Shown: positions 9,914-20,283, counted from the first letter of the stretch. The stretch is DNA of 58,359 nt from an uncultured Lachnospiraceae bacterium (GCA_900315945.1 ONAZ01000017.1:1-58359), one strand, 5' to 3'. The notes: generated by a model not told the origin, from the letters alone. Numbers and translations: made by a program.

Positions 9914-11137
9914 ATGGAATTATATGATGAGCTTGTGCAAAGAGGATTAATTGCTCAGGTTACTAATGAAGAAGAGATTAAGAATAAGATAAATAAGGGA
10001 GAAGCTACATTTTACATTGGTTTCGATCCAACTGCTGATAGTCTTCATGTAGGTCACTTTATGGCTTTATGTCTTATGAAGAGACTTCAAATGGCTGGAA
10101 ACAGACCTATTGCTTTAATTGGCGGTGGTACTGCTATGATAGGTGATCCATCTGGAAGAACAGATATGCGTCAGATGATGACAAAAGAGACAATTGATGC
10201 AAATGTTGAGTGTTTCAAGAAGCAGATGGCAAGATTTATCGATTTTAGTGATGATAAAGCCCTTCTTGTTAATAATGCAGATTGGTTACTAGATCTTAAT
10301 TACGTTGAAGTACTTCGCGAAGTAGGTTCTCATTTCTCAGTGAATAGAATGCTTGCAGCAGAGTGCTATAAGCAACGTCTAGAGAAGGGATTAAGCTTCC
10401 TAGAATTCAACTATATGATAATGCAAAGCTATGATTTTCTTAAGCTTTTCGATAAGTATGGATGCGTGCTTCAGTTTGGTGGCGATGACCAGTGGTCTAA
10501 TATGATAGGTGGTATGGAGCTTATCAGACGTAAGCGTGGTAAAGAAGCAAATGCCATGACAATCAACCTACTTCTTAATTCAGAAGGAAAGAAGATGGGT
10601 AAAACTCAGTCTGGTGCAGTTTGGCTTGATCCTAACAAGACACCTCCATATACATTTTATCAATATTGGAGAAATGTTGATGATGCAGATGTAATTAAAT
10701 GTCTTAAGATGCTTACTTTCTTATCATTAGAGGAGATAAGCAAGATGGAAAGCTGGGAAGGAAGCCAGCTTAATGAAGCAAAAGATATCTTAGCCTTCGA
10801 ACTTACAAAGCTTGTACACGGTGAGGAAGAAGCTGTGAAAGCAAGAGAAGCTTCTAAGGCCCTATTCTCAGGTAATGGTTCTAGCGAGAATATGCCAAGT
10901 GTAGAATTACAGGAAGAAGACTTTAGAGATGGAAAGATTGATATATTAGGCGTTCTTGTTGCTACTAAGTTAGCTCCTTCAAGATCAGAAGCTAGAAGAA
11001 ATGTACAACAGGGCGGAGTATCAGTAAATGGCGATAAAGTAACAGATATTCATACAACTTATGAGCCTTCAGCATTCAATGAAGAGTTCATTATTAAGAA
11101 GGGTAAGAAGAAATTCTGTAAGGTTTCGTATTCTTAA
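9914..11137 (+). CDS. tyrS: Tyrosyl-tRNA synthetase
   Basis: A 407-residue class I aminoacyl-tRNA synthetase that charges tRNA-Tyr. The Rossmann core shows the HIGH-type motif HVGH in the stretch [11 protein letters not shown]. The KMSKS loop reads KMGKT, as in bacterial TyrRS. The C-terminal S4-like RNA-binding domain covers about residues 340-405 ([20 protein letters not shown]). I chose the ATG at 9914 because AGGAAGAG lies just upstream; an in-frame TTG at 9896 would add six residues with no better ribosome site. It is the first gene after the tRNA-Cys terminator and has its own promoter. Confidence 0.97.
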   Translation: MELYDELVQRGLIAQVTNEEEIKNKINKGEATFYIGFDPTADSLHVGHFMALCLMKRLQMAGNRPIALIGGGTAMIGDPSGRTDMRQMMTKETIDANVECFKKQMARFIDFSDDKALLVNNADWLLDLNYVEVLREVGSHFSVNRMLAAECYKQRLEKGLSFLEFNYMIMQSYDFLKLFDKYGCVLQFGGDDQWSNMIGGMELIRRKRGKEANAMTINLLLNSEGKKMGKTQSGAVWLDPNKTPPYTFYQYWRNVDDADVIKCLKMLTFLSLEEISKMESWEGSQLNEAKDILAFELTKLVHGEEEAVKAREASKALFSGNGSSENMPSVELQEEDFRDGKIDILGVLVATKLAPSRSEARRNVQQGGVSVNGDKVTDIHTTYEPSAFNEEFIIKKGKKKFCKVSYS

Positions 11138-11174
11138 TAAGCATATTAATGTATAAATAAAAGGAGGAGAAATA

Positions 11175-11870
11175 ATGACAATTGATTATGCAGCGTTAAT
11201 GGCATTTGGCGCCTCTGAAAAGTTAGTTTCTCTTGTTGAGAAGTCTAATATTTTCTATTGGGATTGGGAATTATCAGTACTTAAGTGGTTCTATGATATG
11301 CATAATTCATTCCTAGACGTAGTTATGCCACTTGTAACAAAATTGGGAGATGCAGGAATATTCTGGATTATACTTACAATAGTTCTTCTAATTATTCCTA
11401 AGACAAGACGTATAGGTGTAGCATCATTTATTGCATTGGTACTAGACGTAATTCTATGTAATGGAGTTATTAAGCCACTTGTAATTAGGTGTAGACCAGG
11501 ATGGCTAATGTTCTTTGAAGGTGGTCCAGACTGGATAAGAAATATGAAAATGCTCGTTAGCTTCCCTAACGATTTTTCATTCCCATCAGGTCATACAGCA
11601 GCAAGTTTCGCATCAGCAGTAGCTATCTTTGCAGCTCTTAAGGATAAATACAAATGGTGGGGCGTTGGAGCTCTAGTACTTGCAACAATAATCGGTATAT
11701 CAAGACTATATGTGTGTGTACATTGGCCAACAGATGTACTTGCAGGATTAGTTGTAGGTGTAATCTGTGGTATTGCAGGATGGGCTATTGGTAGGCCTGT
11801 ATGGAAGTTCATTGATAAGAAGATTACTGAGTTTAAGGAAAAGAAAGCAGCTAAAAATACTCAAGAATAA
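11175..11870 (+). CDS. PAP2-family membrane phosphatase
   Basis: A 231-residue integral membrane protein with about five or six helices and all three PAP2 signature motifs: KPLVIRCRP, PSGHT (about residue 137) and SRLYVCVHWPTD (about residue 176). The family dephosphorylates lipid phosphates such as undecaprenyl pyrophosphate (BcrC-like) or phosphatidylglycerol phosphate on the outer face of the membrane. A charged lysine-rich tail ends the protein. AGGAGGAG precedes the ATG. The exact lipid substrate cannot be read from the sequence. Confidence 0.9.
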   Translation: MTIDYAALMAFGASEKLVSLVEKSNIFYWDWELSVLKWFYDMHNSFLDVVMPLVTKLGDAGIFWIILTIVLLIIPKTRRIGVASFIALVLDVILCNGVIKPLVIRCRPGWLMFFEGGPDWIRNMKMLVSFPNDFSFPSGHTAASFASAVAIFAALKDKYKWWGVGALVLATIIGISRLYVCVHWPTDVLAGLVVGVICGIAGWAIGRPVWKFIDKKITEFKEKKAAKNTQE

Positions 11871-11885
11871 ATTAGACTTTATTTC

Positions 11886-11914
11886 ACCCCTTCTATATAA
11901 TATATAGAAGGGGT
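11886..11914. other. Perfect hairpin between the PAP2 and YdcF-like genes
   Basis: A 14-bp inverted repeat (ACCCCTTCTATATA and its complement, one central base) lies 16 bases after the PAP2 stop. It lacks a T-tract on either strand, so it may be a processing or stabilising hairpin or a weak terminator. Confidence 0.5.
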
Positions 11915-11949
11915 AAATTGGCTTATTAGTGTATTAATAAGGAGAGGCT

Positions 11950-12675
11950 ATGATATTACGACTAATACTTATGGCAATAGGAATAGCAGGAATAATAATT
12001 TTCTATCTACCGCTTGGTAAGAAAGGAATTATTAACTATGGAAATGCTGTTGGAATGATATTAAGTGTACTTGTGTTACTATTCGGCACATTTTCATGGT
12101 TATTCTCAATGAATTTCAAGATAATACTTTGTGTAATAGTACTGCTCATAATAATTCTTGTTATTGTAATTAACATGAAGATGGTAAATGCCAAGAATGA
12201 TTTGGCAAGGGATGAGGATGTGGTGATAGTACTTGGATGTAGCTGTAAGTCCTCAATTTGTGATGCACTTAATCAACGTATTAAGGCAGCAGCTAGATAT
12301 CTTGACAAACATCCAGATAGCGTGTGCATAGCCTGTGGCGGAAATACAACAGAATTCTACGATTCTGAGGCAGAATACATAGCTGTTGAGCTTGCAAAAT
12401 ACGGCATACCAAAGAGTAAGATCATTGTAGAAAACAGGTCAAAGAATACAAATGAAAACTTACAAAATGCCAAAAGAATCATTAATGAGAAGGGTTTATC
12501 TAAATCCGTAGGAATTGCAACAAGTGAATATCATCAGTACAGAGCTCAGCTTCTAGCTTCAAGATGTGGCCTTAGAGCCAGAGCAATAAATGCTCAGACA
12601 ACAAAGTATATGTATCCTACGTACTTTACAAGAGAAATTATTGCTGTTGTAGTAACTTGGTTTCGTAAGAAATAG
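11950..12675 (+). CDS. YdcF/ElyC-like DUF218 membrane protein
   Basis: A 241-residue protein with three hydrophobic segments in the first 80 residues and a DUF218 domain at about 92-235. Recognisable features include DVVIVLGCS, CGGNTTEFYDSEAEYI, the NTNENLQNAK segment and TSEYHQYRA. The family is linked to envelope maintenance (ElyC in Escherichia coli) and is thought to act on nucleotide or lipid-linked substrates; its chemistry is not settled. It lies nine bases upstream of mntP, so the two are probably co-transcribed. Confidence 0.83.
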   Translation: MILRLILMAIGIAGIIIFYLPLGKKGIINYGNAVGMILSVLVLLFGTFSWLFSMNFKIILCVIVLLIIILVIVINMKMVNAKNDLARDEDVVIVLGCSCKSSICDALNQRIKAAARYLDKHPDSVCIACGGNTTEFYDSEAEYIAVELAKYGIPKSKIIVENRSKNTNENLQNAKRIINEKGLSKSVGIATSEYHQYRAQLLASRCGLRARAINAQTTKYMYPTYFTREIIAVVVTWFRKK

Positions 12676-12683
12676 AGGAAAAA

Positions 12684-13277
12684 ATGGGAATAATTGATTT
12701 TATCTTACTAGGAATTGGCTTAGCAATGGATGCCTTTGCAGTATCAATATGCAAAGGCCTAGGAATGACCAAAATTAATAAAAACCAGTTAATAATCATT
12801 GCTTCTTTCTTTGGCGGTTTCCAGGCTATAATGCCTTTAATAGGATACCTGCTGGGTAATATATTTGCAAAATACGTTATGCAGTTCTCTCACTGGATAG
12901 CATTTGTATTACTGGCATTTATCGGAATTAAAATGATAATAGATGCTATTAAAGAAAGAAATGAGAAAGATATAGCAGAAGAAAAAGACAAGCCTATTAG
13001 CTTCAAGGAAATAACCTTGCTTGCAATAGCAACAAGCATTGATGCATTAGCTGTTGGAGTAACATTTTCTTTCTATGAGGATATTAATATAGTCCTTGCT
13101 ATTGTAATTATAGGTGTTATAACACTTATAATTTCTGCATTAGGCGTGTTTATAGGTAATATTTTCGGAAGTAGATATAGATTTATAGCAAGTCTGATTG
13201 GTGGAATAATTCTTGTTCTTCTTGGAATAAAGATATTATTAGAAGGATTAGGGATCATTGACCTGTCGATATTTTAA
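12684..13277 (+). CDS. mntP: Manganese efflux pump MntP
   Basis: A 197-residue protein with six predicted membrane helices arranged as two homologous halves. Each half carries a signature with a key Asp: GLAMDAFAVSICKG at the N-terminus and TSIDALAVGVTF in the second half. MntP exports Mn2+. The length matches the family. No yybP-ykoY manganese riboswitch can be placed upstream, because the gene follows its neighbour by only eight bases. It sits next to a cation antiporter gene. Confidence 0.93.
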   Translation: MGIIDFILLGIGLAMDAFAVSICKGLGMTKINKNQLIIIASFFGGFQAIMPLIGYLLGNIFAKYVMQFSHWIAFVLLAFIGIKMIIDAIKERNEKDIAEEKDKPISFKEITLLAIATSIDALAVGVTFSFYEDINIVLAIVIIGVITLIISALGVFIGNIFGSRYRFIASLIGGIILVLLGIKILLEGLGIIDLSIF

Positions 13278-13297
13278 TTAAAAAAGGAGAAAAAAGA

Positions 13298-14353
13298 ATG
13301 GCAACATTAACAGCCATAACAAGTTCATTAATATTCAAGATAATACTACTTATCGTTGGATTCGTATTACTTATTAAAGGAGCAGACATATTCGTTGAAG
13401 GTAGTTCATCTATCGCGAAGAAGCTTAAAGTACCTCCATTAATAATTGGTATGACAATTGTTGCAATGGGAACAAGTCTTCCAGAGGCAGCAGTATCAGT
13501 GTCAGCATCTATGAATAATGCTAATTCCCTGGCAGTAAGTAATGTTGTGGGATCTAACATTTTCAATCTAATGATGGTACTTGGTATATGTGCTCTCTTT
13601 AATAATCTATCTGTTGGTAAAGATGTTCTTAAGAGAGATTATCCATTTTCCATATTCTGTGCAATCCTTATGATATTCCTTGGTGTCTTCGGACTTAAGG
13701 AAGATGGAAGCTATGGAATGAATTGGGAGATAGATAGACTTGCAGGAATTATATATCTGGCTCTATTTATAGGGTTCATTACTGTGTTAATAGTATCTGC
13801 CATGAAAGCCCGTAAAAGGGCGCTTGAGACAGGTGTTGCAGCAGAACGTTCATTAGCCGATGAAATGGAAGAAGAGGTAAAGGATTTACCTGTATGGAAG
13901 TCCATTATATTTATTATTCTCGGTATGGTTGCCATTAAGTTCGGTGGGGACTGGGTTGTAGAAGGTGCCGTTGCAATAGCAGGTGCTATAGGAGTATCAG
14001 ATACAATTATCGGTCTTACAATATGTGCTGTAGGAACATCACTTCCTGAACTTGTAACATCAATAGTTGCAGCTCGTAAGAATCAGCTTGATATGGCAGT
14101 TGGAAATGTAATTGGTTCTAACGTATTTAACATATTATTTGTACTTGGTATAGCAGCAACAATTAGCCCTATTCCATTTGCAGTGGAGAATATAATTGAT
14201 ATTTGTGTATTATTATTCTTCTCAATTCTAATATTTATCTTCTGTATTACCAAGAAGAGAATTAATAGAGTAGAAGGTGTCATAATGGTGGCACTATACG
14301 TGTTATTTATGGTCTATGTATGTCTAAGAGAGACAGGTATATTCCCAGTATAA
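13298..14353 (+). CDS. Calcium/sodium antiporter (YrbG/CaxA family)
   Basis: A 351-residue membrane protein with about ten helices and the two alpha repeats of cation/Ca2+ exchangers: IVAMGTSLPEAAVS near residue 50 and CAVGTSLPELVTS near residue 245. The acidic loop between the halves (SLADEMEEEVKD, about 187-198) is typical. It probably exchanges Ca2+ for Na+ or H+ across the plasma membrane. It follows mntP by 20 bases with its own strong ribosome site (AAAAAGGAG), so the two metal transporters may share a transcript. Confidence 0.92.
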   Translation: MATLTAITSSLIFKIILLIVGFVLLIKGADIFVEGSSSIAKKLKVPPLIIGMTIVAMGTSLPEAAVSVSASMNNANSLAVSNVVGSNIFNLMMVLGICALFNNLSVGKDVLKRDYPFSIFCAILMIFLGVFGLKEDGSYGMNWEIDRLAGIIYLALFIGFITVLIVSAMKARKRALETGVAAERSLADEMEEEVKDLPVWKSIIFIILGMVAIKFGGDWVVEGAVAIAGAIGVSDTIIGLTICAVGTSLPELVTSIVAARKNQLDMAVGNVIGSNVFNILFVLGIAATISPIPFAVENIIDICVLLFFSILIFIFCITKKRINRVEGVIMVALYVLFMVYVCLRETGIFPV

Positions 14354-14456
14354 AATTCACTACAAAAATAGAGTAATTTATGGAAATTAGCATAGAAAAG
14401 TTCTATAATTGTAAATAGTGTATTTTTATGAGTAATGATATAAGGAGGAAGAAAAG

Positions 14457-14873
14457 ATGGGATTTTTAGATGATATTTCAGAAGCTATAGCAGATGCTTC
14501 TAATGATGTAAAAGAGAAAGCAAAAGATTTAAAAGAGGTTGCTAGATTAAAGCGTGAATATAGAGAAGAGGAGAAGTTCGTTAAGAGTCGTTATGAAGGC
14601 ATAGGAAGAGATTTCTATGAGAAGAACAAGGACAAGAAGAAGAAGGATCTAGGTGATATTACTGATGCTTTAAATAGAATGGATGCTCTTCAAGTTGAAA
14701 TAGAAAAGCTTAAGGGTGGAGTTGATTGTCCATCATGTGGAGCACTTAATAATGCAGAGGCAGTATATTGTAACAAATGTGGCGAAAGACTTGACGCTAC
14801 AAAGGAAGAAGAACAAGACAATGCTGAGAAGGTTGACGCTGAAGTAGTAGAGAATAACGACAAAGCAGAATAA
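14457..14873 (+). CDS. Small coiled-coil protein with a C-terminal zinc ribbon
   Basis: The protein has 138 residues. The first 90 are charged and helical. A C4 zinc ribbon follows (CPSCG...CNKCG, about residues 92-112), then an acidic tail. There is no signal peptide. Similar short zinc-ribbon proteins are common in clostridia and uncharacterised. It has AAGGAGG before the ATG and a 103-base upstream gap, so it may have its own promoter. No function is assigned. Confidence 0.75.
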   Translation: MGFLDDISEAIADASNDVKEKAKDLKEVARLKREYREEEKFVKSRYEGIGRDFYEKNKDKKKKDLGDITDALNRMDALQVEIEKLKGGVDCPSCGALNNAEAVYCNKCGERLDATKEEEQDNAEKVDAEVVENNDKAE

Positions 14874-14908
14874 ACATTTACAATAAAAACAAAGTAAGAG
14901 GATAAGAA

Positions 14909-16858
14909 ATGTCAAATAAGGGTAAGTATTATATAACAACAGCAATTACATATACATCTGGAAAACCTCATATCGGTAATACGTATGAGATAGTACTTGC
15001 TGATGCCATTGCACGATACAGAAGACAGGAAGGATATGATGTATTATTCCAGACTGGTACTGATGAGCATGGTCAGAAAATAGAGAATAAAGCCAACGAA
15101 GCAGGCATATCACCAAAGGAATTTGTTGATGATGTATCTACAACCGTTAAGAACATCTGGGACATGATGGATACAAGCTATGATAAATTCATTAGAACAA
15201 CTGATGAGGATCATGAGAAGCAGGTTCAGAAGATATTCAAGAAGCTTTATGACAAAGGCGATATCTACAAAGGGGCTTACGAGGGAATGTATTGCACACC
15301 TTGCGAGTCTTTCTGGACAGAGTCTCAACTTGTAGATGGCAAATGTCCTGACTGTGGTAGAGAAGTTCAGCCAGCAAAGGAAGAGGCATATTTCTTCAAG
15401 ATGAGCAAATATGCTGATAGATTAATAGAGCATATTAATACTCATCCTGAATTTATTCAGCCTGTATCTCGAAAAAACGAGATGATGAACAATTTCCTAC
15501 TTCCTGGATTAACAGATTTATGTGTTTCTCGTACGTCATTTAAGTGGGGAATACCAGTTGATTTCGATGACAAGCATGTTGTATATGTATGGCTTGATGC
15601 ACTTACAAACTATATTACTGGAATCGGTTACGATGCAGAGGGTAACTCTACTCCACAATATAATAAATACTGGCCGGCAGACTTACATCTTATTGGTAAA
15701 GATATAATTCGTTTCCATACTATTTACTGGCCTATATTCTTAATGGCTTTAGACGAGCCACTTCCTAAGCAGGTATTTGGTCATCCTTGGTTAATACTTG
15801 CTGATGGCAAGATGAGTAAATCAGCTGGAAATGTTATATACGCTGATGAACTTGTGGATATATTTGGAGTTGATGCAGTGCGCTACTTCTTACTTCATGA
15901 GATGCCATTCGAGAATGATGGTGCGATTTCTTGGGAACTTATGGTAGAACGTACTAATTCTGAGCTTGCTAATATACTTGGTAACCTTGTTAACCGTACA
16001 CTTTCTATGAGTAATAAGTACTTTGACGGTGTTATATTTGATAAAGAGGTTAATGAACCTGTAGATGATGATCTTAAAGAAGTTATAACAGGCACTAAGG
16101 CTAAAGTGGAAGCTAAGATGGCAGAACTTAGAGTTGCTGATGCAATTTCAATTATATTCGATTTGTTCCGTCGTTGTAATAAGTACATTGATGAGACGAT
16201 GCCTTGGGCACTTGCCAAAGATGATGATAAAAACGACAGACTTGCTACTGTTCTATATAATCTTGCAGAAGGAATTACAGTAGGTGCAACGCTTCTACAC
16301 AGCTTCATGCCAAGTACTTCTGATAGAATATTAGAGCAGTTTAATACTGAGCCTGTACAATACGATGATCTTGATAAATTCGGCAATTATCCTACAGGAA
16401 CTTGCGTAACTCAGAAGCCAGAGATACTTTTCGAGAGACTAGATATGGAAGAAGTATTGAAGAAGGTAGAAGAATTACATCCAGATGATTCAGAGAATAA
16501 AGTGGAGCCAGGCATTGATATTGAGCCAAAGGATGAGATTACATTTGATGAATTTGGCAAGATGCAATTCCAGGTAGGTGAAATCATTAAGTGTGAAGAA
16601 GTTCCAAAATCTAAGAAGCTACTTTGTTCACAGGTACAAATTGGAAGTGAAGTAAAGCAGATTGTATCAGGCATTAAGAAATACTATTCTCCAGAAGAGA
16701 TGGTAGGCAAGAAAGTAATGGTTCTAGTCAATCTTAAGCCTGCAAAGCTTGCTGGGGTGCTTTCCGAAGGAATGCTACTATGTGCTGAGGACGATAAAGG
16801 AAATCTCGCACTAGTCACTCCTGAGAAGGATATGCCTAATGGAGCAGAAATATGTTAA
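14909..16858 (+). CDS. metG: Methionyl-tRNA synthetase
   Basis: A 649-residue class I synthetase that charges initiator and elongator tRNA-Met. It has the HIGH-type motif HIGN in TSGKPHIGNTYE and a zinc knuckle (CTPC...CPDC, about residues 130-150). The KMSKS motif is complete (KMSKSAGNVI, about residue 300). The C-terminal EMAP/Trbp111 tRNA-binding domain covers about 540-649 (FQVGEIIKCEEVPKSKKLL). This is the usual Firmicutes form with a fused dimerisation/tRNA-binding module. It is followed after 12 bases by the TatD gene and then rsmA, a common clostridial order. Confidence 0.97.
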   Translation: MSNKGKYYITTAITYTSGKPHIGNTYEIVLADAIARYRRQEGYDVLFQTGTDEHGQKIENKANEAGISPKEFVDDVSTTVKNIWDMMDTSYDKFIRTTDEDHEKQVQKIFKKLYDKGDIYKGAYEGMYCTPCESFWTESQLVDGKCPDCGREVQPAKEEAYFFKMSKYADRLIEHINTHPEFIQPVSRKNEMMNNFLLPGLTDLCVSRTSFKWGIPVDFDDKHVVYVWLDALTNYITGIGYDAEGNSTPQYNKYWPADLHLIGKDIIRFHTIYWPIFLMALDEPLPKQVFGHPWLILADGKMSKSAGNVIYADELVDIFGVDAVRYFLLHEMPFENDGAISWELMVERTNSELANILGNLVNRTLSMSNKYFDGVIFDKEVNEPVDDDLKEVITGTKAKVEAKMAELRVADAISIIFDLFRRCNKYIDETMPWALAKDDDKNDRLATVLYNLAEGITVGATLLHSFMPSTSDRILEQFNTEPVQYDDLDKFGNYPTGTCVTQKPEILFERLDMEEVLKKVEELHPDDSENKVEPGIDIEPKDEITFDEFGKMQFQVGEIIKCEEVPKSKKLLCSQVQIGSEVKQIVSGIKKYYSPEEMVGKKVMVLVNLKPAKLAGVLSEGMLLCAEDDKGNLALVTPEKDMPNGAEIC

Positions 16859-16870
16859 GAGAGGTAAAGT

Positions 16871-17701
16871 ATGATTTTTGATAGTCATGCTCACTATGAA
16901 GATAAGAGGTTCGCACCGGATAGGGACGAACTTCTTTGTGCTATGAGAGAGAATAATATTGGACGAATAATTAACGTGGGTTCAACCCTTGATACGTCTA
17001 GGGAGTCCATAGAGCTTGCAGAGCAATATGAAGATATCTATGCGGCAGTAGGCATTCATCCTAGCGAAGTTGCATTTCCAATTGACGGGGATGAGAGCAA
17101 TATATTATCAATAGATGATAGTCTTAAGATAATGCCTTCTGTCATAGATGAACTTAGGAATCTCTCTTCTTATGGCAAATGTGTGTCAATAGGTGAAATA
17201 GGATTAGATTATTATTGGGATAAAGACAAGGAAAATCACGAACTTCAGAAGAAATGGTTCACAAGTCAATTAGAACTTGCAGCAGAGGTTAATAAGCCAG
17301 TAATAGTTCACTCCCGTGACGCTAGCAAAGATACATTTGATATACTTAAAGACGCAAAGACAGCATTTAACACCAATGCAGTGGTTCATTGCTATTCAGG
17401 AAGTCCTGAGATGGCTAGAGAATATATTAAGCTTGGATATTATATAGGTGTTGGTGGTGTTGTAACCTTTAAGAATGGTAAGAAGTTACAAGAGACAGTT
17501 GAAGAGATACCTATTGAGAGTATTTTAGTAGAGACAGACTGTCCTTATATGGCTCCGGAGCCATACAGAGGAAAACGTAATGATTCTACCAAATTATCAC
17601 ACATAGTAGAAAGAATCGCTGCAATTAAAGGGATTTCTACAAAAGAAGTAGAAGATGTTACTTGGGAAAATGCATGCCGCTTCTACGGAATTAGTATATA
17701 G
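16871..17701 (+). CDS. tatD: TatD-family metal-dependent nuclease
   Basis: A 276-residue TIM-barrel hydrolase. Metal ligands are visible: HAH at the N-terminus (FDSHAHYED), Glu in GEIGLDYYW, His in IVHSRDA, His in VVHCYSG and Asp in VETDCPYMAPEPYRGKRN. TatD enzymes are 3'-5' exonucleases acting in DNA repair and possibly tRNA quality control. It is encoded directly after metG and before rsmA, which supports the family's frequent genomic link to translation genes. Confidence 0.94.
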   Translation: MIFDSHAHYEDKRFAPDRDELLCAMRENNIGRIINVGSTLDTSRESIELAEQYEDIYAAVGIHPSEVAFPIDGDESNILSIDDSLKIMPSVIDELRNLSSYGKCVSIGEIGLDYYWDKDKENHELQKKWFTSQLELAAEVNKPVIVHSRDASKDTFDILKDAKTAFNTNAVVHCYSGSPEMAREYIKLGYYIGVGGVVTFKNGKKLQETVEEIPIESILVETDCPYMAPEPYRGKRNDSTKLSHIVERIAAIKGISTKEVEDVTWENACRFYGISI

Positions 17702-17750
17702 ACTAGATATCAGGTGAAGCGTTGTAATAAAACTAAGATTAGGAAATAAT

Positions 17751-18623
17751 ATGGGAAATCTTACCAATCCAACTTATGTATCAGCAGTACTTAAGAGATT
17801 TGGATTTACTTTTCAAAAAAAATACGGTCAAAACTTCTTGATTGACGATAATATACTATCCAAAATCATAGAAAATGCCGATATACGAAAAGGCGATGTG
17901 GTGTTAGAAATTGGTCCTGGAATAGGAACAATGACAGAGGAGCTATCTAAAGCAGCTTCTAAAGTTATTGCAGTAGAAATTGATAGCCATCTAATACCTA
18001 TATTAAAGGATACTCTATTTAATCACAATAATGTGACCATAATAAATAACGATATTCTTAAGACTGATATAGAGAGCATTGCTGCGGAGTATAACGAAGG
18101 AAAACCAATTAAAGTAGTTGCTAACCTTCCTTATTACATTACAACACCAATCATTATGGAGCTTCTTGAGAAGAAGCTTCCTATTGAATCTATTACTGTA
18201 ATGGTACAGAAGGAAGTTGCAAGTAGAATGATGACAGGACCAGGTTCTAAGGAATATGGTGCTTTATCTCTTGCAGTTGCTTACTATACGACACCCGAAA
18301 TAGTATGCGACGTTCCTGCAAATTGCTTTATGCCTAAGCCAAATGTTGATTCTTCAGTAATTAAACTTGTAATTAACAAAAAGTGTCCTGTTAAGGTGGA
18401 AAGTGAAGAATTATTATTTGATTGTATACGTGCTTCCTTTAACCAGAGGCGTAAGACCTTAGCTAACGGCCTTAAGAATTATCCGCGTCTTGGTCTTAGT
18501 AAGGAGCAGGTTAATGAAGCCATTGCTAAAGCGAACTTTAGAGCGGATATTAGGGGAGAAGCCTTATCTTTAGAAGAATTTGCAATACTTTCAAATTGCA
18601 TTTACCAGATAAAGAATAAGTAA
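17751..18623 (+). CDS. rsmA: 16S rRNA (adenine1518/1519-N6) dimethyltransferase
   Basis: A 290-residue KsgA/RsmA enzyme that dimethylates two adenines in the 3' hairpin of 16S rRNA during 30S assembly. Motifs: QNFLIDDNIL at the N-terminus, SAM-binding LEIGPGIGTMTEEL (about residues 48-61), the catalytic NLPYYIT, and the C-terminal FNQRRKTLANGL. Length and order are normal. It lies 49 bases after tatD and is probably in the same transcription unit. Confidence 0.96.
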   Translation: MGNLTNPTYVSAVLKRFGFTFQKKYGQNFLIDDNILSKIIENADIRKGDVVLEIGPGIGTMTEELSKAASKVIAVEIDSHLIPILKDTLFNHNNVTIINNDILKTDIESIAAEYNEGKPIKVVANLPYYITTPIIMELLEKKLPIESITVMVQKEVASRMMTGPGSKEYGALSLAVAYYTTPEIVCDVPANCFMPKPNVDSSVIKLVINKKCPVKVESEELLFDCIRASFNQRRKTLANGLKNYPRLGLSKEQVNEAIAKANFRADIRGEALSLEEFAILSNCIYQIKNK

Positions 18624-18653
18624 AACCATAGAATATATATAAGAGGTACTATA

Positions 18654-20258
18654 TTGGATATATCAAAGTATCAAGACGAAGTACAAAACTTAATACTTAA
18701 GATTCAACAATATCGTGGTGCTGATCCACAGGTAGTTCTTGATAGTTGTAACAGTTTAGAGAAGTACGGCACAGAGCTAGAAGATGACGGATTAATTGGC
18801 TTTGCGCAATTCTCAAGAGGTGAGACTTACTATCTACTTAATGATGTAATGAAGTTCTACAAAGAGATGATAAGTTGTATGAGCCTTATGGAGCAAATAG
18901 GTGAATGGGGCTATGTTGTAATGGCTAATAATATGCTTGGAATAATGTCTCTTAACCGGGGAAATGCGCCTTTTGCCATGGATTATTATCTTAAAGCTTT
19001 ATCTATTTGCCAGAAGTATAAGTTGCCTAATCTAGAGTGGATTGTTAATATGAATATGGGTGCTTTGTATCTTAACATAGAGGAGTATCAGAAGGCTCTA
19101 GACCATATAAAGTCTTCATATAACTATATTATTAATAATGATAATCTAACAGGATATATACAGAATCTGACAAATGTATATGTGGGAATGGGAAAGGCAT
19201 ATCTCTATCTCGATAATATCGATAAAGCCAATGAATTCATGGAGAAGCTTGAATATGAGTGTATGCAGGATCTTGATGAAATGGACAAAATCGTTGTATA
19301 TAGTTTTCAAGCTCGTCTATGTCAGGAACAAGGTAATTACAGCAAGAGAGACGTAGTTATCTACGATATGAATAAAATCATTGATTCTCATATTCCGATT
19401 ATGGATTTCTTCGATGATATATATGAGTATCTCTCTATGCTTCTTAAGATAGAGTATTATGATGATTTCTTCATTGTCTTAGAAACAGTTGAACGATTAA
19501 CCAAGGTAACAGCTGTCAAGAATCTTGAGAGAAAACTGCTATCTCTTAAGATTAAGTATTATAGGAAGACTAATAAGCGTGCAGAATATATGCGTGCTGC
19601 TGTTCTATACTATGAATTAACAGAATATATGGAGCAGGAGAATCACAATATGGTTACGAATATGATTAATCTTCGTAACAATTTCAACGATCTTACTGCT
19701 ATTACGAAAGAATTTAAGAAAGAGAATAAAGCTCTTCAGAAGAAGTCAGAGACTGATGCCATGACTAGAATGGCCAATAGATTCGGTCTTCAGAAGCACG
19801 GAAGAGAAGCATTTTCTAATGCAATAACTAATAATACAAGCTTTGCAATAGAGATATTAGATATTGATTATTTCAAGCAATACAATGATAACTATGGTCA
19901 TCAAGCCGGAGATGAATGTATTAAATCTGTTGCAAATGCAATATTAATGCAGAAACAATATGGTAAAGTATTCTGCGCCCGTTACGGCGGAGATGAGTTT
20001 ATTATTATCTACGAGGACTTCGAGTATTCAGATATTGATAAGATGGCTCATGAACTAAAGGATAGAATTGAGGCAGAAAGAATAAAGCATGAATATTCCA
20101 AGGCTAGTGATATAGTTACAATATCTCAAGGAATATGCTATGGCAATCCAAAAGAGGGAGACACGCTAGACGAATACCTGCATAAAGCTGATGAACTTCT
20201 TTATAATGCAAAGGAAGTGTCTCGTAATACATTGTCTCTAGGATATTATGATGAATAG
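18654..20258 (+). CDS. TPR-repeat diguanylate cyclase (GGDEF)
   Basis: The 534-residue protein starts at a TTG preceded by AGAGGT. The N-terminal about 330 residues are helical tetratricopeptide-like repeats (for example LNIEEYQKALDHIKSSYNYI). A short coiled coil (about 340-360) leads to a GGDEF domain with intact RYGGDEF near residue 445 and DIDYFKQYNDNYGHQAGD. This domain makes cyclic di-GMP from GTP. No RxxD inhibitory site is evident five residues before GGDEF, so product inhibition may be absent. There is no membrane segment; the TPR part presumably binds a partner protein. It could be an output for signalling in this organism, but no sequence link ties it to the kinases upstream. Confidence 0.9.
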   Translation: MDISKYQDEVQNLILKIQQYRGADPQVVLDSCNSLEKYGTELEDDGLIGFAQFSRGETYYLLNDVMKFYKEMISCMSLMEQIGEWGYVVMANNMLGIMSLNRGNAPFAMDYYLKALSICQKYKLPNLEWIVNMNMGALYLNIEEYQKALDHIKSSYNYIINNDNLTGYIQNLTNVYVGMGKAYLYLDNIDKANEFMEKLEYECMQDLDEMDKIVVYSFQARLCQEQGNYSKRDVVIYDMNKIIDSHIPIMDFFDDIYEYLSMLLKIEYYDDFFIVLETVERLTKVTAVKNLERKLLSLKIKYYRKTNKRAEYMRAAVLYYELTEYMEQENHNMVTNMINLRNNFNDLTAITKEFKKENKALQKKSETDAMTRMANRFGLQKHGREAFSNAITNNTSFAIEILDIDYFKQYNDNYGHQAGDECIKSVANAILMQKQYGKVFCARYGGDEFIIIYEDFEYSDIDKMAHELKDRIEAERIKHEYSKASDIVTISQGICYGNPKEGDTLDEYLHKADELLYNAKEVSRNTLSLGYYDE

Positions 20259-20283
20259 ATTATAGTTTAATCAAGAGGATAAT

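Noticed and set aside
9643-9914. T-box riboswitch before tyrS
   Set aside because: A clear promoter lies about 50 bases before the start; there is no space for a T-box leader.
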